64,000 nucleotides of DNA. It comes from JANQTF01 sp036835375 (GTDB lineage: Bacteria > Bacteroidota > Bacteroidia > J057). Below are positions 8,976 through 17,310 of this stretch, piece by piece; position 1 is the first letter of the stretch, and the number at the start of each line of letters is the position of its first letter. The position numbers and the translations under genes are program-made. The stretch is taken from positions 1 to 64,000 of the forward strand of contig DAITMB010000002.1 in NCBI GenBank assembly GCA_036835375.1. Direction: 5' to 3'. A model generated the notes under the pieces. The model ran no database searches, was not told where the DNA came from, and saw only the letters and a list, made by a program, of their open reading frames with translations.

Positions 8976-9422
8976 CTACCGAGGAATCAGCTTCAGGTCA
9001 TAGTTGTCTCCTTCGCTGATGAAGCTCACCCACATGCTGTCTTCATACAATCTGAGAATATCCATATACAACAGCCGCTCTTGTCCTGCTGCTTGATCAA
9101 AGTAGGAAAGCTTGATCTGCTCTTTGACAGAAGCCAGCTCCCACGTCCCTGTGAGAACGAAGGGCGTAAGTGCACCATCGGGCATAATCGACCAAGTAAA
9201 AGTCCCACTTTTGGTGAAGACGATCTCGTAGATGGCATACCTTGCGGTCTCGTCGATGTTGTTCCTGAATATGAAGCTGGTTCTCCAACTATTCGATACC
9301 CGCTCATTTTTGGAGATGAAGCTGATCGTAGGACCATCTGGATATTTCCGACAGCCGCTAACGAGCAGAGGAAGGGCTAGGGCCAAGGTCAACACCAAGG
9401 CGATAGGACGAATTGAATTCAT
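8976..9422 (-). CDS. Small lipoprotein, lipocalin-like
   Basis: A 148-residue predicted lipoprotein: signal peptide with lipobox LLVSGC (Cys24). The mature domain is a compact all-beta pattern that includes a Thr-Gly-Thr-Trp-Glu segment followed by a strand ending in Leu. This resembles the lipocalin-like or DUF5004-type small lipoproteins common in Bacteroidota, but the family assignment is tentative. Both neighbours are on the opposite strand, so it is transcribed alone. No catalytic residues are evident. Confidence 0.78.
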   Translation of the reverse strand: MNSIRPIALVLTLALALPLLVSGCRKYPDGPTISFISKNERVSNSWRTSFIFRNNIDETARYAIYEIVFTKSGTFTWSIMPDGALTPFVLTGTWELASVKEQIKLSYFDQAAGQERLLYMDILRLYEDSMWVSFISEGDNYDLKLIPR

Positions 9423-9623
9423 AGATTTAGGCTTGCTTTTACAAATATAGTAAACTGCGCAGGTCGATAGATTATTTTTTCACCACCTTCTTTTCCTTGG
9501 CTTTTGAGGCTTTGGCCCCATTATTCTATGCTTATGTTTTTCCGGGCATGATTTCAGCTGCGTCCTCATAGCGATTGTCCTGGAAGTAACCCATTGTCTC
9601 ACCGCTCATTTCGCTCCCGCTAC

Positions 9624-10097
9624 ATGAATCAAGCACTCGACGATACAACGATCAAGCGAAAGCTGTATAGCTACTGCGCCTACCAGGACCGCTGCCGACA
9701 AGAGATAGAAGAAAAGCTCGAAGGCTGGGAAGTGCCAGATGAAGAGTGGGAAATGTGGTTGCAGCACCTCGCTTCCGAGCGATTTTGGGACGAGTCGCGA
9801 TATGTTCGGAGTTTTGTGCGGGGGAAATTCTATCACAAGCAATGGGGGCGCCAGCGGATACGCCTCGAATTGCGCCAGCGTGGAATTCCACACTCCATGA
9901 TCGATCCCATGATCGCGGCCGAAATCCCAGAGCAGGAGGTTCAAAAAACCCTCGAAAGACTCATTGAAAAAAAATGGGCCGAATATCGTCAAACTCACCG
10001 AGATCGTCTGATCCGCTTTCTCCTACAAAAAGGGTTTGTGTGGCAAGAATTTTCCGCATTGCTCCCAGCAGAGAGTTCAACTGCCCAAGACCCTTGA
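9624..10097 (+). CDS. recX: RecX-family regulatory protein
   Basis: A 157-residue cytoplasmic protein matching RecX: helical repeats with YCAYQDRCRQEIEEKL (first repeat), a LASERFWDESRYVRSFV segment and a KWGRQRIR/ELRQRGIP element. These correspond to the conserved K-x-G-x-x-x-I-x-x-x-L-x-x-K/R-G-I pattern. RecX binds RecA filaments and limits recombinase activity. The ATG at 9624 is preferred to a TTG ten codons earlier. recA is not nearby, which is common in this phylum. It ends four bases before the convergent Nudix gene, with no hairpin between them. Confidence 0.86.
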   Translation: MNQALDDTTIKRKLYSYCAYQDRCRQEIEEKLEGWEVPDEEWEMWLQHLASERFWDESRYVRSFVRGKFYHKQWGRQRIRLELRQRGIPHSMIDPMIAAEIPEQEVQKTLERLIEKKWAEYRQTHRDRLIRFLLQKGFVWQEFSALLPAESSTAQDP

Positions 10098-10101
10098 AGC
10101 A

Positions 10102-10638
10102 CTATCGCATCGGCCATTCTCCGAGGTGGACACCCTGAAACTCACGGTCGCGGTGGCTCAAATACTGCTCAATGGCAAACGTGCTGGAAGAAAATGCCAT
10201 GTCCTCGTAGGGAATCTCCTCGGGCCGAAAGAGTTTCACCTCCAGGCTTTCAGCTCCACCAGTAAATATGCCCGAAGTCATCTGTGCCAAAAAGAAAATA
10301 TACACTTGGTTCACCGTAGGAAGATTGTAAATAGCATGTAGCCGAACCAACTCAATAGATGCGCCCGCTTCTTCTACGGTCTCACGCACGGCGCCTTCCT
10401 GGACAGTTTCTCCATTTTCCAAGTACCCAGCGGGTAGATTCCATAATCCCTTTCGTGGCGGAATAGCCCGCCGACACAGCAGAATCTGATCCCCCCACAC
10501 TGGCAGGCAACCGACCACCAGATGAGGATTTTGATAATGGATGGTGTGGCAGGATGGACAGCAGTGACGAAGTCGGTTGTCCCCTGCGGGAATCTCCAGC
10601 TTCAATTGGTCACTGCCGCATTGACTACAAAAATTCAC
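10102..10638 (-). CDS. Zinc-ribbon Nudix hydrolase
   Basis: A 178-residue enzyme hydrolysing a nucleoside diphosphate linked to another group. The N-terminal zinc ribbon uses Cys4, Cys7, Cys27 and Cys30. The Nudix box runs from about Gly71 (GYLENGETVQEGAVRETVEEAGA pattern, with the REtvEE core binding the metal). The zinc ribbon resembles that of NADH pyrophosphatase NudC, but the protein is shorter, so the substrate is left open. The GTG at 10638 is chosen because it begins right at the ribbon (MNFCSQCG). A TTG twelve codons upstream would give a longer form. Convergent with recX. Confidence 0.88.
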   Translation of the reverse strand: MNFCSQCGSDQLKLEIPAGDNRLRHCCPSCHTIHYQNPHLVVGCLPVWGDQILLCRRAIPPRKGLWNLPAGYLENGETVQEGAVRETVEEAGASIELVRLHAIYNLPTVNQVYIFFLAQMTSGIFTGGAESLEVKLFRPEEIPYEDMAFSSSTFAIEQYLSHRDREFQGVHLGEWPMR

Positions 10639-10878
10639 AAGAGGCGTCTGGAAAAAGGGTGATCCAACAAGCAAAGCTGCTCAAAAGAATGTCCGCAAGA
10701 TAAAAACCTATTGGATAAAGGCATTGTTTCTGTTTGTGCGACATTAAAAAGCAATCGACCTTGCGTAAAGTTGTTGCGAAAATTCTTGTAATGTTTATTC
10801 TACGATGCTGCTTACAGAATCCTTCGTCGCTCCGCAACCTCTTTTCGTAGCCCTCTGAAATTCAATCATTTTCCTCCC

Positions 10879-12396
10879 ATGTCTTCCAGACCCAAGATCC
10901 TTGTCATCGGTGCCGGTTTTGCAGGTTTAGCCGCGGCTACAAGACTCAGCCAGGCCGGCTACGACGTGACCATCCTCGAAAAAAACGATCAGCCTGGCGG
11001 CAGGGCGCGCCGTTGGGATCAAGACGGCTTTTCTTTCGACATGGGCCCAAGCTGGTACTGGATGCCAGATGTGTTTGAAAATTACTTTGCTCTCTTCGGC
11101 AAGAAAGTCTCAGACTATTACGAGTTGCAACGGCTGGACCCGAGCTACCGCGTATTTTTTGGGAAGGACGACTTCATCGATGTGCCCGCAGACATGACTG
11201 CCTTGGAGCAGCTCTTCGAGTCGATGGAAACGGGCGCTGGGCTTCGGCTTCGGGCGTTCATGGAGCAGGCTGCCTACAAGTATGAAGTGGGAATGACCGA
11301 TTACGTCTTTCGCCCTTCGCATGGGATCGCAGAGTTCATCGACTTGCGACTGATTCGAGAAAGCTTTCGCATTCAGATGTTTAGCAGTATGCGGAAGCAT
11401 GTGCAGAAATATTTCACGCATCCGCGTTTGCGCAAAATCCTGGAGTTCCCCGTGCTATTTCTTGGCGCCACCCCTGCCAATACGCCGGCGCTGTATAGCA
11501 TGATGAACCACGCGGACCTGGCGTTGGGGACTTGGTTTCCAAAGGGCGGAATGTATGAAATCGTGCAAGCCATGGTTGCCCTCGCGGAAGAACAGGGCGT
11601 GGCCATTCGCCTGAACACCGAAGTATCCAACATTGAGGTTCAGCAAGGTCATGCTACCCGGGTCCACACGTCGGATGGGACATTTGAAGCAGATGTCGTG
11701 ATCGCCAATGCAGACTACCGCCATGTTGATCAAGTCCTGTTGGACAAACCCTGGCGCCACTACAGTGAGCGCTACTGGGACACGCGCACCATGTCGCCCA
11801 GCAGCTTGCTATTTTACCTTGGAGTCAACAAAAAGCTGAAGCATCTTTTGCACCACAACCTCTTCTTTGACGAAGACTTCGAGCTTCATGCTGAAGAGAT
11901 CTATACCCATCCTCAATGGCCGACCAAGCCACTATTTTATGCCTCGCTCACGACCCAGACAGATCTTGCCGGGGCGCCAGAAGGTATGGAAAACCTCTTT
12001 ATCCTCATTCCGCTGGCCCCCGGCCTCGCGGACAGTGAGACTGAGCGAGAGCGCTACTACCATGTGGTGATGGATCGACTCGAAGCCATGAGCCAGCAAG
12101 ACATTCGCAGCCATGTCGTCTTGAAGCGAAGTTATGCTATGGATGACTTTGAAAAAGACTACCACTCTTGGAAAGGGAATGCATACGGTCTCGCCAACAC
12201 CCTTTTGCAGACGGCATTCTTCAAGCCAAAACTTCGCTCGAAAAAGGTGAACAACCTCTTTTACACGGGGCAACTCACTGTGCCGGGCCCGGGGGTACCT
12301 CCGTCCCTCATTTCAGGACAAGTAGTGGCAGAAGAAGTCAAGAAGCTATTGGGCGAAGTAGTGCCCAATCCTGCGGCACAGCGCAAAGAAATATAA
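10879..12396 (+). CDS. crtI: Phytoene desaturase (CrtI type)
   Basis: A 505-residue FAD-dependent carotenoid desaturase. An N-terminal Rossmann motif (VIGAGFAGLAAA, Gly11-Gly16) is followed by the GGRARRW FAD element, the MGPSWYWMPD segment typical of Bacteroidota CrtI, and the C-terminal TVPGPGVPPSLISG carotenoid-desaturase signature. It introduces double bases into phytoene toward lycopene at the inner membrane. A CrtD-type desaturase acting later in the pathway is the main alternative. Unusually, no crtB phytoene synthase or other carotenoid gene lies in the window; the downstream gene is convergent. The organism is therefore probably pigmented, with a dispersed pathway. Confidence 0.92.
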   Translation: MSSRPKILVIGAGFAGLAAATRLSQAGYDVTILEKNDQPGGRARRWDQDGFSFDMGPSWYWMPDVFENYFALFGKKVSDYYELQRLDPSYRVFFGKDDFIDVPADMTALEQLFESMETGAGLRLRAFMEQAAYKYEVGMTDYVFRPSHGIAEFIDLRLIRESFRIQMFSSMRKHVQKYFTHPRLRKILEFPVLFLGATPANTPALYSMMNHADLALGTWFPKGGMYEIVQAMVALAEEQGVAIRLNTEVSNIEVQQGHATRVHTSDGTFEADVVIANADYRHVDQVLLDKPWRHYSERYWDTRTMSPSSLLFYLGVNKKLKHLLHHNLFFDEDFELHAEEIYTHPQWPTKPLFYASLTTQTDLAGAPEGMENLFILIPLAPGLADSETERERYYHVVMDRLEAMSQQDIRSHVVLKRSYAMDDFEKDYHSWKGNAYGLANTLLQTAFFKPKLRSKKVNNLFYTGQLTVPGPGVPPSLISGQVVAEEVKKLLGEVVPNPAAQRKEI

Positions 12397-12401
12397 ACCA
12401 A

Positions 12402-12998
12402 CTAGGGCCTCGGCAGCCCCAACCATCCATCGTCTCCCATGCTAGGCTGCGTCTCCTGACGCATGGAGTTACTGCTGGGATCTTTAAAAATATACTCTAC
12501 CATTTCGACCATGATGCGAGCGCCAGCATTGGGTTGGTAAATGATCTCGCAGATAAAATTTCGCGTCCCAATCGGAAAATTGAAGCGGCGACCGAGGCCA
12601 TACATTTTGTATTTTTCTGAAAAAGCCTGCTCAAACAAGCTACCAAACTCAGAATACACCGCCCGGTCGTTGAACACCTTGCGCATCATGCCGTGCGTCT
12701 CGTTGATCCAAAAGCTAGGTTGATTTTCAACCAGCGCATCGTCGATCACTAGCGTGAACACCGTGTGGTGGCGCTTACAGCCGTCTTGGGTGATCATCAG
12801 CAGTCGCTCATTACCCATCCGGGCAAGCTCCATTCGATTTTCAAGGTTCCATTGGTGGTTTGAAAAGTAGGGATTAAATCGCAGGATCAGGGGTTGTAGC
12901 TCGCTGAGGTTCAAGCGACATTCTTCCTTCTGGGCATGCACCATAGGCAGGGACCCAATTAGTATCATCCCCAGCCAAATCATCCGTGTGATCTTCAT
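12402..12998 (-). CDS. Secreted hypothetical protein
   Basis: A 198-residue protein with a signal peptide (MKITRMIW, cleavage after VHAQ at about residue 23). The mature region has a few cysteines (Cys27, Cys74 and one near residue 149) and a proline- and glycine-rich tail ending LGLPRP. No domain is recognised. It ends six bases from the convergent crtI stop. It may be co-transcribed from its own promoter only, since the upstream gene (mscL) faces the same way but ends about 110 bases away. Real-gene status rests on the signal peptide and good length. Confidence 0.75.
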   Translation of the reverse strand: MKITRMIWLGMILIGSLPMVHAQKEECRLNLSELQPLILRFNPYFSNHQWNLENRMELARMGNERLLMITQDGCKRHHTVFTLVIDDALVENQPSFWINETHGMMRKVFNDRAVYSEFGSLFEQAFSEKYKMYGLGRRFNFPIGTRNFICEIIYQPNAGARIMVEMVEYIFKDPSSNSMRQETQPSMGDDGWLGLPRP

Positions 12999-13107
12999 GC
13001 CCCAAGATAATCAGAAGTTGCCAACGAAGCCCATAAGAACCCTAAAAGCCGCTTCTTCCAAGCCTGATCTGTGACAAGCTGCTGGAGGTTCATTTCCTGT
13101 GCTTCGC

Positions 13108-13500
13108 CTATTTTTTCAGCAAGTCACGGATCTCTGCCAAAAGAACCTCTTCATTGGAAGGTGCTGGCGGTGCCGACGGTGCCGCTTCTTCTTTTCTTTG
13201 CACCGAATTGTAGGACTTGATCACAGCGAAAATCACAAAAGCGATGATCAAGAAATCGACGATGGATTGCACAAACACGCCTACATTCATGGTCACAGCG
13301 GGCACATCTCCCACGGCACCTTTGAGGGTGATCACAAGATCTGTGAAGTTGACGCCGCCAAGGGCGATCCCGATCGGTGGCATCAAGATGTCATTGACAA
13401 AGGAGGTGACAATTTTTCCGAAAGCACCGCCGATGATGACAGCGACGGCCAGATCGAGGATATTGCCCCGCATGATGAAGGCTTTGAACTCTTTGATCAT
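13108..13500 (-). CDS. mscL: Large-conductance mechanosensitive channel
   Basis: A 130-residue inner-membrane channel that opens under membrane tension and releases solutes during hypo-osmotic shock. It starts with the amphipathic helix MIKEFKAFIMRGNILDLAVAVIIGGAFGKIV (first membrane helix). A periplasmic loop follows, then the second helix (SIVDFLIIAFVIFAVIK) and the conserved cytoplasmic end EEVLLAEIRDLLKK. The length is standard. The region upstream (13501-13690) holds no gene; it contains a 6-bp inverted repeat (TTACAA/TTGTAA) of unknown meaning. Confidence 0.97.
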   Translation of the reverse strand: MIKEFKAFIMRGNILDLAVAVIIGGAFGKIVTSFVNDILMPPIGIALGGVNFTDLVITLKGAVGDVPAVTMNVGVFVQSIVDFLIIAFVIFAVIKSYNSVQRKEEAAPSAPPAPSNEEVLLAEIRDLLKK

Positions 13501-13690
13501 GATGACTGAATGATTACGTGAAGGAATAGATTCGCCCCGGAAAGGGAATCATTTTTTATGAAAATTACAAGATGTTGTAAGAATTTAATTGCCCAAGAGA
13601 TCTAACGTCATTTACGTGCACCCTGGGAAGCCCACTTCATGGGCGGTTTACTCGAAGTATTTAGAAACGATTTTTTGCGGTTTGCCGGGC

Positions 13691-14557
13691 CTATCTTCCT
13701 TCGCAGGGAGTCGTGCGAAGCAGTTCCAACCTTTCGGAAAAGTATAAGCAGGAATCGCCCGTCACAAGCAAGATCCCCCGGTCATCGGACTCAATGCGGA
13801 AATCTACCAGCTCATTGAGGCTTTTTCGCTGAAAATCAAATCGATACAGCTCCTCTCGCGCTTTGACATCGCGCACACGCAAATAACCAGCTACCTTATT
13901 AAACTCATAGAGCAAGGAGCGGTCGCGATCCAAATAATAAGTCCTTGTGTAATCGTAATATTTAATCCGACTAATGACCTTGGGGTCTCGAAACCATTCT
14001 GGGTCGCCCGTCATTTCCAGGGTGACTTGTCCAGAGAGCGGATCAATCTCATACTTGCAGATGGCCAACACACCAAACTCAGCGGAAATCACCCATACTT
14101 GTCGCTCTTCCAAGTCGCTAATGCCCTTACGTGTGCGCCGCAGAATGTAAAATACTCTGTCGCCTTGCTTGCCTACCCGCCGATCAATCACCAAGTGATA
14201 CTTCCGCTCCGTGAATTTTACCAAGGTGTCCCCCTCTTCCAGCGAGTACGAAAGAAATGGTACCCGTGCCTCAAATGGCTCACCTTCGCCGAGCACATAG
14301 ACACCTTTTTCGCTCCGGGCGAGGTATCCCGAATAGCGCTCGTCGAATATCTGGTAGGAAAAAGGATACACTGGCTGGCCTTCCAACAGCTCCGAAACAG
14401 GAGAAATGTTGATCCATTCGTCGAGGTCCAAGCGAAGGGTGTCTTCTCCTTGTGGGAATGGAGGAAGATCCTGAAAAGTCTCTCCGCAACTGGTCGCCCA
14501 CGTGAGCAACAAGATGCTGAGAGGTACCAGGATCAACCTTCTAGGGGACAAAGACAT
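13691..14557 (-). CDS. Hypothetical lipoprotein
   Basis: A 288-residue predicted lipoprotein. The signal peptide ends in a lipobox-like WATSC (Cys24). The mature part is mostly beta-strand-like and rich in Tyr, Arg and Asp, with a YYDYTRTYYLDRD stretch. I do not recognise the family. Its neighbours on the left (mscL) and right (ABC ATPase, divergent) suggest no role. The start at 14557 is clear because the signal peptide begins there. Confidence 0.75.
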   Translation of the reverse strand: MSLSPRRLILVPLSILLLTWATSCGETFQDLPPFPQGEDTLRLDLDEWINISPVSELLEGQPVYPFSYQIFDERYSGYLARSEKGVYVLGEGEPFEARVPFLSYSLEEGDTLVKFTERKYHLVIDRRVGKQGDRVFYILRRTRKGISDLEERQVWVISAEFGVLAICKYEIDPLSGQVTLEMTGDPEWFRDPKVISRIKYYDYTRTYYLDRDRSLLYEFNKVAGYLRVRDVKAREELYRFDFQRKSLNELVDFRIESDDRGILLVTGDSCLYFSERLELLRTTPCEGR

Positions 14558-14739
14558 AGGCTAGCTACCAATAACGCGCATGCGGGGCAAGTCAAAGCTA
14601 ATAGAACTGCCTTGGTCCACCAAATGCGTCGAGGGCAGGTTGCTCCATTTTTCAACGAGAAGGGAGAGAATTCCGACATATTTTCCTGAAAATTGTACCT
14701 TCAGAGGATAATCACACTGACAGCCTTAGCCATTTTTCT

Positions 14740-15444
14740 ATGAATCCGGTGATCCATCTCGACCAGATCAGCAAGGTGTACCAAATGGGTGCAGTTCAGA
14801 TCCACGCCCTTCGGGAAGTCTCGCTGGATATTTTCCCGAATGAATACGTCGCCATCATGGGCTCATCAGGTTCTGGCAAATCCACACTCATGAATATTCT
14901 CGGCTGTCTGGATTCTCCCAGCGGTGGCTTCTATCTCCTCAATGGAACGGATGTGAGTCAGATGGCCGATCGCGAGCTGGCAAGAATTCGCAATGAGGAA
15001 ATTGGATTCGTATTCCAGACATTCAATCTCATGCCCCGATCGACTGCCCTGGACAATGTCGCCCTGCCATTGGTGTATGCAGGATATGGGCAAAAATCAC
15101 GCAGAACCCACGCACGCAAGGTCCTCGAATCTGTAGGCTTGGGCGATCGATGGAACCACAAACCCAATGAACTTTCCGGTGGGCAGCGCCAACGTGTGGC
15201 CATAGCCAGAGCACTCGTGAACGGACCCAGCATCATCCTCGCAGATGAGCCGACCGGAAACCTTGACTCCACGACTTCCCACGAAATCATGGCCCTCTTT
15301 GATGAGCTTCACGCACAGGGCAACACCATCATCATTGTCACCCACGAAGAGGACATTGCTGCCTTTGCGCAGTCCATCGTGCGATTAAAAGACGGGCGGG
15401 TCGAACGCATTGAGCAGAATCCTGCCAAGAGCGCGAAGCTGTAA
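14740..15444 (+). CDS. ABC transporter ATP-binding protein, LolD/MacB type
   Basis: A 234-residue ATPase subunit. It has Walker A GSSGSGKST (41-49), Q-loop Gln93, signature LSGGQ (145-149), Walker B IILADEP (165-171) and switch His202. The early SGSGKSTLMNILGCLD and ADREL regions are typical of the MacB/LolD/FtsE-like branch, which drives lipoprotein release, macrolide efflux or extracytoplasmic mechanotransmission. The matching FtsX-fold permease is not next to it; the following gene, mgtE, is convergent 12 bases away. It therefore either serves a permease encoded elsewhere or is an orphan. Confidence 0.93.
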   Translation: MNPVIHLDQISKVYQMGAVQIHALREVSLDIFPNEYVAIMGSSGSGKSTLMNILGCLDSPSGGFYLLNGTDVSQMADRELARIRNEEIGFVFQTFNLMPRSTALDNVALPLVYAGYGQKSRRTHARKVLESVGLGDRWNHKPNELSGGQRQRVAIARALVNGPSIILADEPTGNLDSTTSHEIMALFDELHAQGNTIIIVTHEEDIAAFAQSIVRLKDGRVERIEQNPAKSAKL

Positions 15445-15456
15445 CTCCTCTTTGCC

Positions 15457-16881
15457 TCAGAGCAACGGGGTGATCAGTTGCATGCCTGCACCTTCAATAT
15501 GATCTAGCATTGGTAGCAAGATCTTGGTTGCAAGCCCAAATAAGAGAAGGTAGCCAATGATATCGGTGAATGCCGTGATCAGTATAGAAGACGCCACAGC
15601 TGGATCGATTCCTATTCGCTCTAGGATGATGGGGGTAAAACTGCCCATGAATCCAGCCAGGATCAGGTTTCCCGACATGGCCACGAACACCACCAGCCCC
15701 ATTTGCGCCACAAATTGCGGATCGGGGTTGGGGTTGAGGAAGGTGACCACCATTGACACTACGGCCCCGATCATGAGGCCATTGACCAAGCCCACGCTCA
15801 ATTCCTTGAGCACAACCCGGACCGCCTTGCGGGAAGGAATTCCCCCCGTAGAAATACGTCGGATGGTGACTGCTAGCGCCTGGGTGGCACCATTGCCTGC
15901 GACTCCGGCAATGATGGGCATCATGCTGGTGAGCAACACGAGCTTTTCGATGGTGCTCCCAAATTGAGAGATGACAAAGGCAGCAATGGAGGCTGTGACC
16001 AAATTCACCATCAGCCAGGGGATCCGGCTTCGCACAGCATTGGCCCATCCACCTCGAAGATTTTCGTCTTCGGACACCCCTGCAAAGCTCAGGATGTCTT
16101 CGGTAGTTTCTTCCTCCAAGACATCCATCACGTCGTCAAAAGTAATTCGACCCATGAGCACCCCTTCACGGTCCACGACAGGAATGGTCGGGAGATTGTA
16201 TCTCGACATGAGCTTAGCCACTTCTTCCTGGTCCATGTCCACCGTCACCGACACTACATCAGGTTCCATGGAGGTACTGATCAATTCGTGGTTTCGAGCG
16301 ATGAAAAGCGAGCGAAAAGTCAAATAGCCTTTGAGATGGTCGTGATCATCTACGACATAGATGGTGTAGAAATCCTCCATCTCCTCGGATTGGGCGACCA
16401 CTTCCCGCAGTGCTTCAAGCTTGGTCATGTCCTGCCGCACCTTCACCAAGTCGGGATTCATCAAGCCACCCGCAGTGTCCTCTTCATAGGTGAGCAGCTG
16501 GTTGATGACAGTTTCCTCATCCTGAGGAAAATAAGCGAGCACCTTATCCTTGTACTCTGTGGAGACCAAGGCAAGCAAGTCAGCTGCATCATCGGGTGCC
16601 ATCTCCATGATGAGGCGGGAAGCCACCTCTGGATGTAGTAGCATGAGGAGATCGCCGGGATTGCTGTCCTCATCCATTTCCGAGATGGCCTCGGATATGA
16701 GCGACACAGGTAATTCGCTGATGATGCGCTCTCTTAATTCGGAGGAGCAATCTTCGAGGACTTGCGCTACCTCTGTAGGATGGAGCAAGGTGAGGAGTGC
16801 GCGAATGTGTGGGTTGGGTGCCCTAAGCAAACGCTTGACACGCTCAACCCGGTTTTGATTACGGTGGCTATCTGCTGCCAA
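15457..16881 (-). CDS. mgtE: Magnesium transporter MgtE
   Basis: A 474-residue inner-membrane Mg2+ channel. An N-terminal helical MgtE_N domain (about 20-130) is followed by a tandem CBS pair (about 135-255, with GRITFDDVMDVLEEE) and five membrane helices (about 285-470). The last part has the MPIIAGVAGNGATQALAV pore region and DPAVASSILITAFTDIIGY. When Mg2+ is low, the CBS and N domains open the pore. No ATG or GTG is available near the N-terminus: the frame is open to 16962, and the only start codon there is TTG at 16881, which is used here. A shorter start at a downstream TTG is possible. A small membrane-protein gene lies 100 bases upstream on the same strand. Confidence 0.93.
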   Translation of the reverse strand: MAADSHRNQNRVERVKRLLRAPNPHIRALLTLLHPTEVAQVLEDCSSELRERIISELPVSLISEAISEMDEDSNPGDLLMLLHPEVASRLIMEMAPDDAADLLALVSTEYKDKVLAYFPQDEETVINQLLTYEEDTAGGLMNPDLVKVRQDMTKLEALREVVAQSEEMEDFYTIYVVDDHDHLKGYLTFRSLFIARNHELISTSMEPDVVSVTVDMDQEEVAKLMSRYNLPTIPVVDREGVLMGRITFDDVMDVLEEETTEDILSFAGVSEDENLRGGWANAVRSRIPWLMVNLVTASIAAFVISQFGSTIEKLVLLTSMMPIIAGVAGNGATQALAVTIRRISTGGIPSRKAVRVVLKELSVGLVNGLMIGAVVSMVVTFLNPNPDPQFVAQMGLVVFVAMSGNLILAGFMGSFTPIILERIGIDPAVASSILITAFTDIIGYLLLFGLATKILLPMLDHIEGAGMQLITPLL

Positions 16882-16981
16882 TAGTGCGGGGTGTTGAGGG
16901 TGAATACCTTGGACTCGGCCAGAACCATCCTTTGCGCAGTTCCCTCCAGCCCATGTGTCACCCTAATACCCGCACGGTTCT

Positions 16982-17143
16982 CTATCCAAGCAATTTCACC
17001 ATCATGAGGATCAGTGCGATCAAAAACATGAAGATGGAGACCTTGTTGATCCCGTGCATGACCTTCAGGTTAAAGCTGGTAGGCTCATCTGGCCCAGGCT
17101 TGCGAAAGGTGATGTATCCCAATATTTTTTTCCAAACTTCCAT
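16982..17143 (-). CDS. Small single-span membrane protein, DUF6728-like
   Basis: A 53-residue protein. It has a basic amphipathic N-terminus (MEVWKKILGYITFRKPG), a DEPTSFNLKVMHGINK stretch and one membrane helix (VSIFMFLIALILMMVKLLG). The F-R-K..D.P..FNLK.MH.IN arrangement followed by a C-terminal helix matches, as I recall it, a small Bacteroidota-specific family labelled DUF6728; that family name should be checked. The role is unknown. It starts with ATG at 17143 and ends with TAG at 16982-16984, and lies upstream of mgtE on the same strand, so the two may share a transcript. Easily missed because of its length. Confidence 0.82.
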   Translation of the reverse strand: MEVWKKILGYITFRKPGPDEPTSFNLKVMHGINKVSIFMFLIALILMMVKLLG

Positions 17144-17193
17144 GCGTGAGTAACTCACTAGTCAAAGTTATGTTTTCGTCAGGAAAATTCACC

Positions 17194-17310
17194 ATGTCTT
17201 TTTTCAATCCTAATCTTTTCCAGCAGATTCTCTCAGAAATTCAGTTGCAGGTATGGGCATTTGCCTGCATTTTTAGCCTCGCAAATCACCCCCTCTCCGC
17301 CACCTCATGA
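17194..17310 (+). CDS. Possible 38-residue upstream ORF
   Basis: An ATG-initiated ORF whose TGA overlaps the ATG of the following gene as ATGA (17307-17310), the usual layout of translational coupling. The peptide is weakly hydrophobic (MSFFNPNLFQQILSEIQLQ, then VWAFACIFSLANHPL) and resembles nothing I know. It may be a regulatory leader or chance. Confidence 0.25.
   Translation: MSFFNPNLFQQILSEIQLQVWAFACIFSLANHPLSATS

Noticed and set aside
13560..13580. TTACAA/TTGTAA inverted repeat upstream of mscL
   Set aside because: Only six pairs and AT-rich; too weak to call an operator or terminator without comparison.
16767..16961. 64-residue ORF overlapping the mgtE start in another frame
   Set aside because: No similarity to the MgtE N-terminus or other families and it overlaps real coding sequence.
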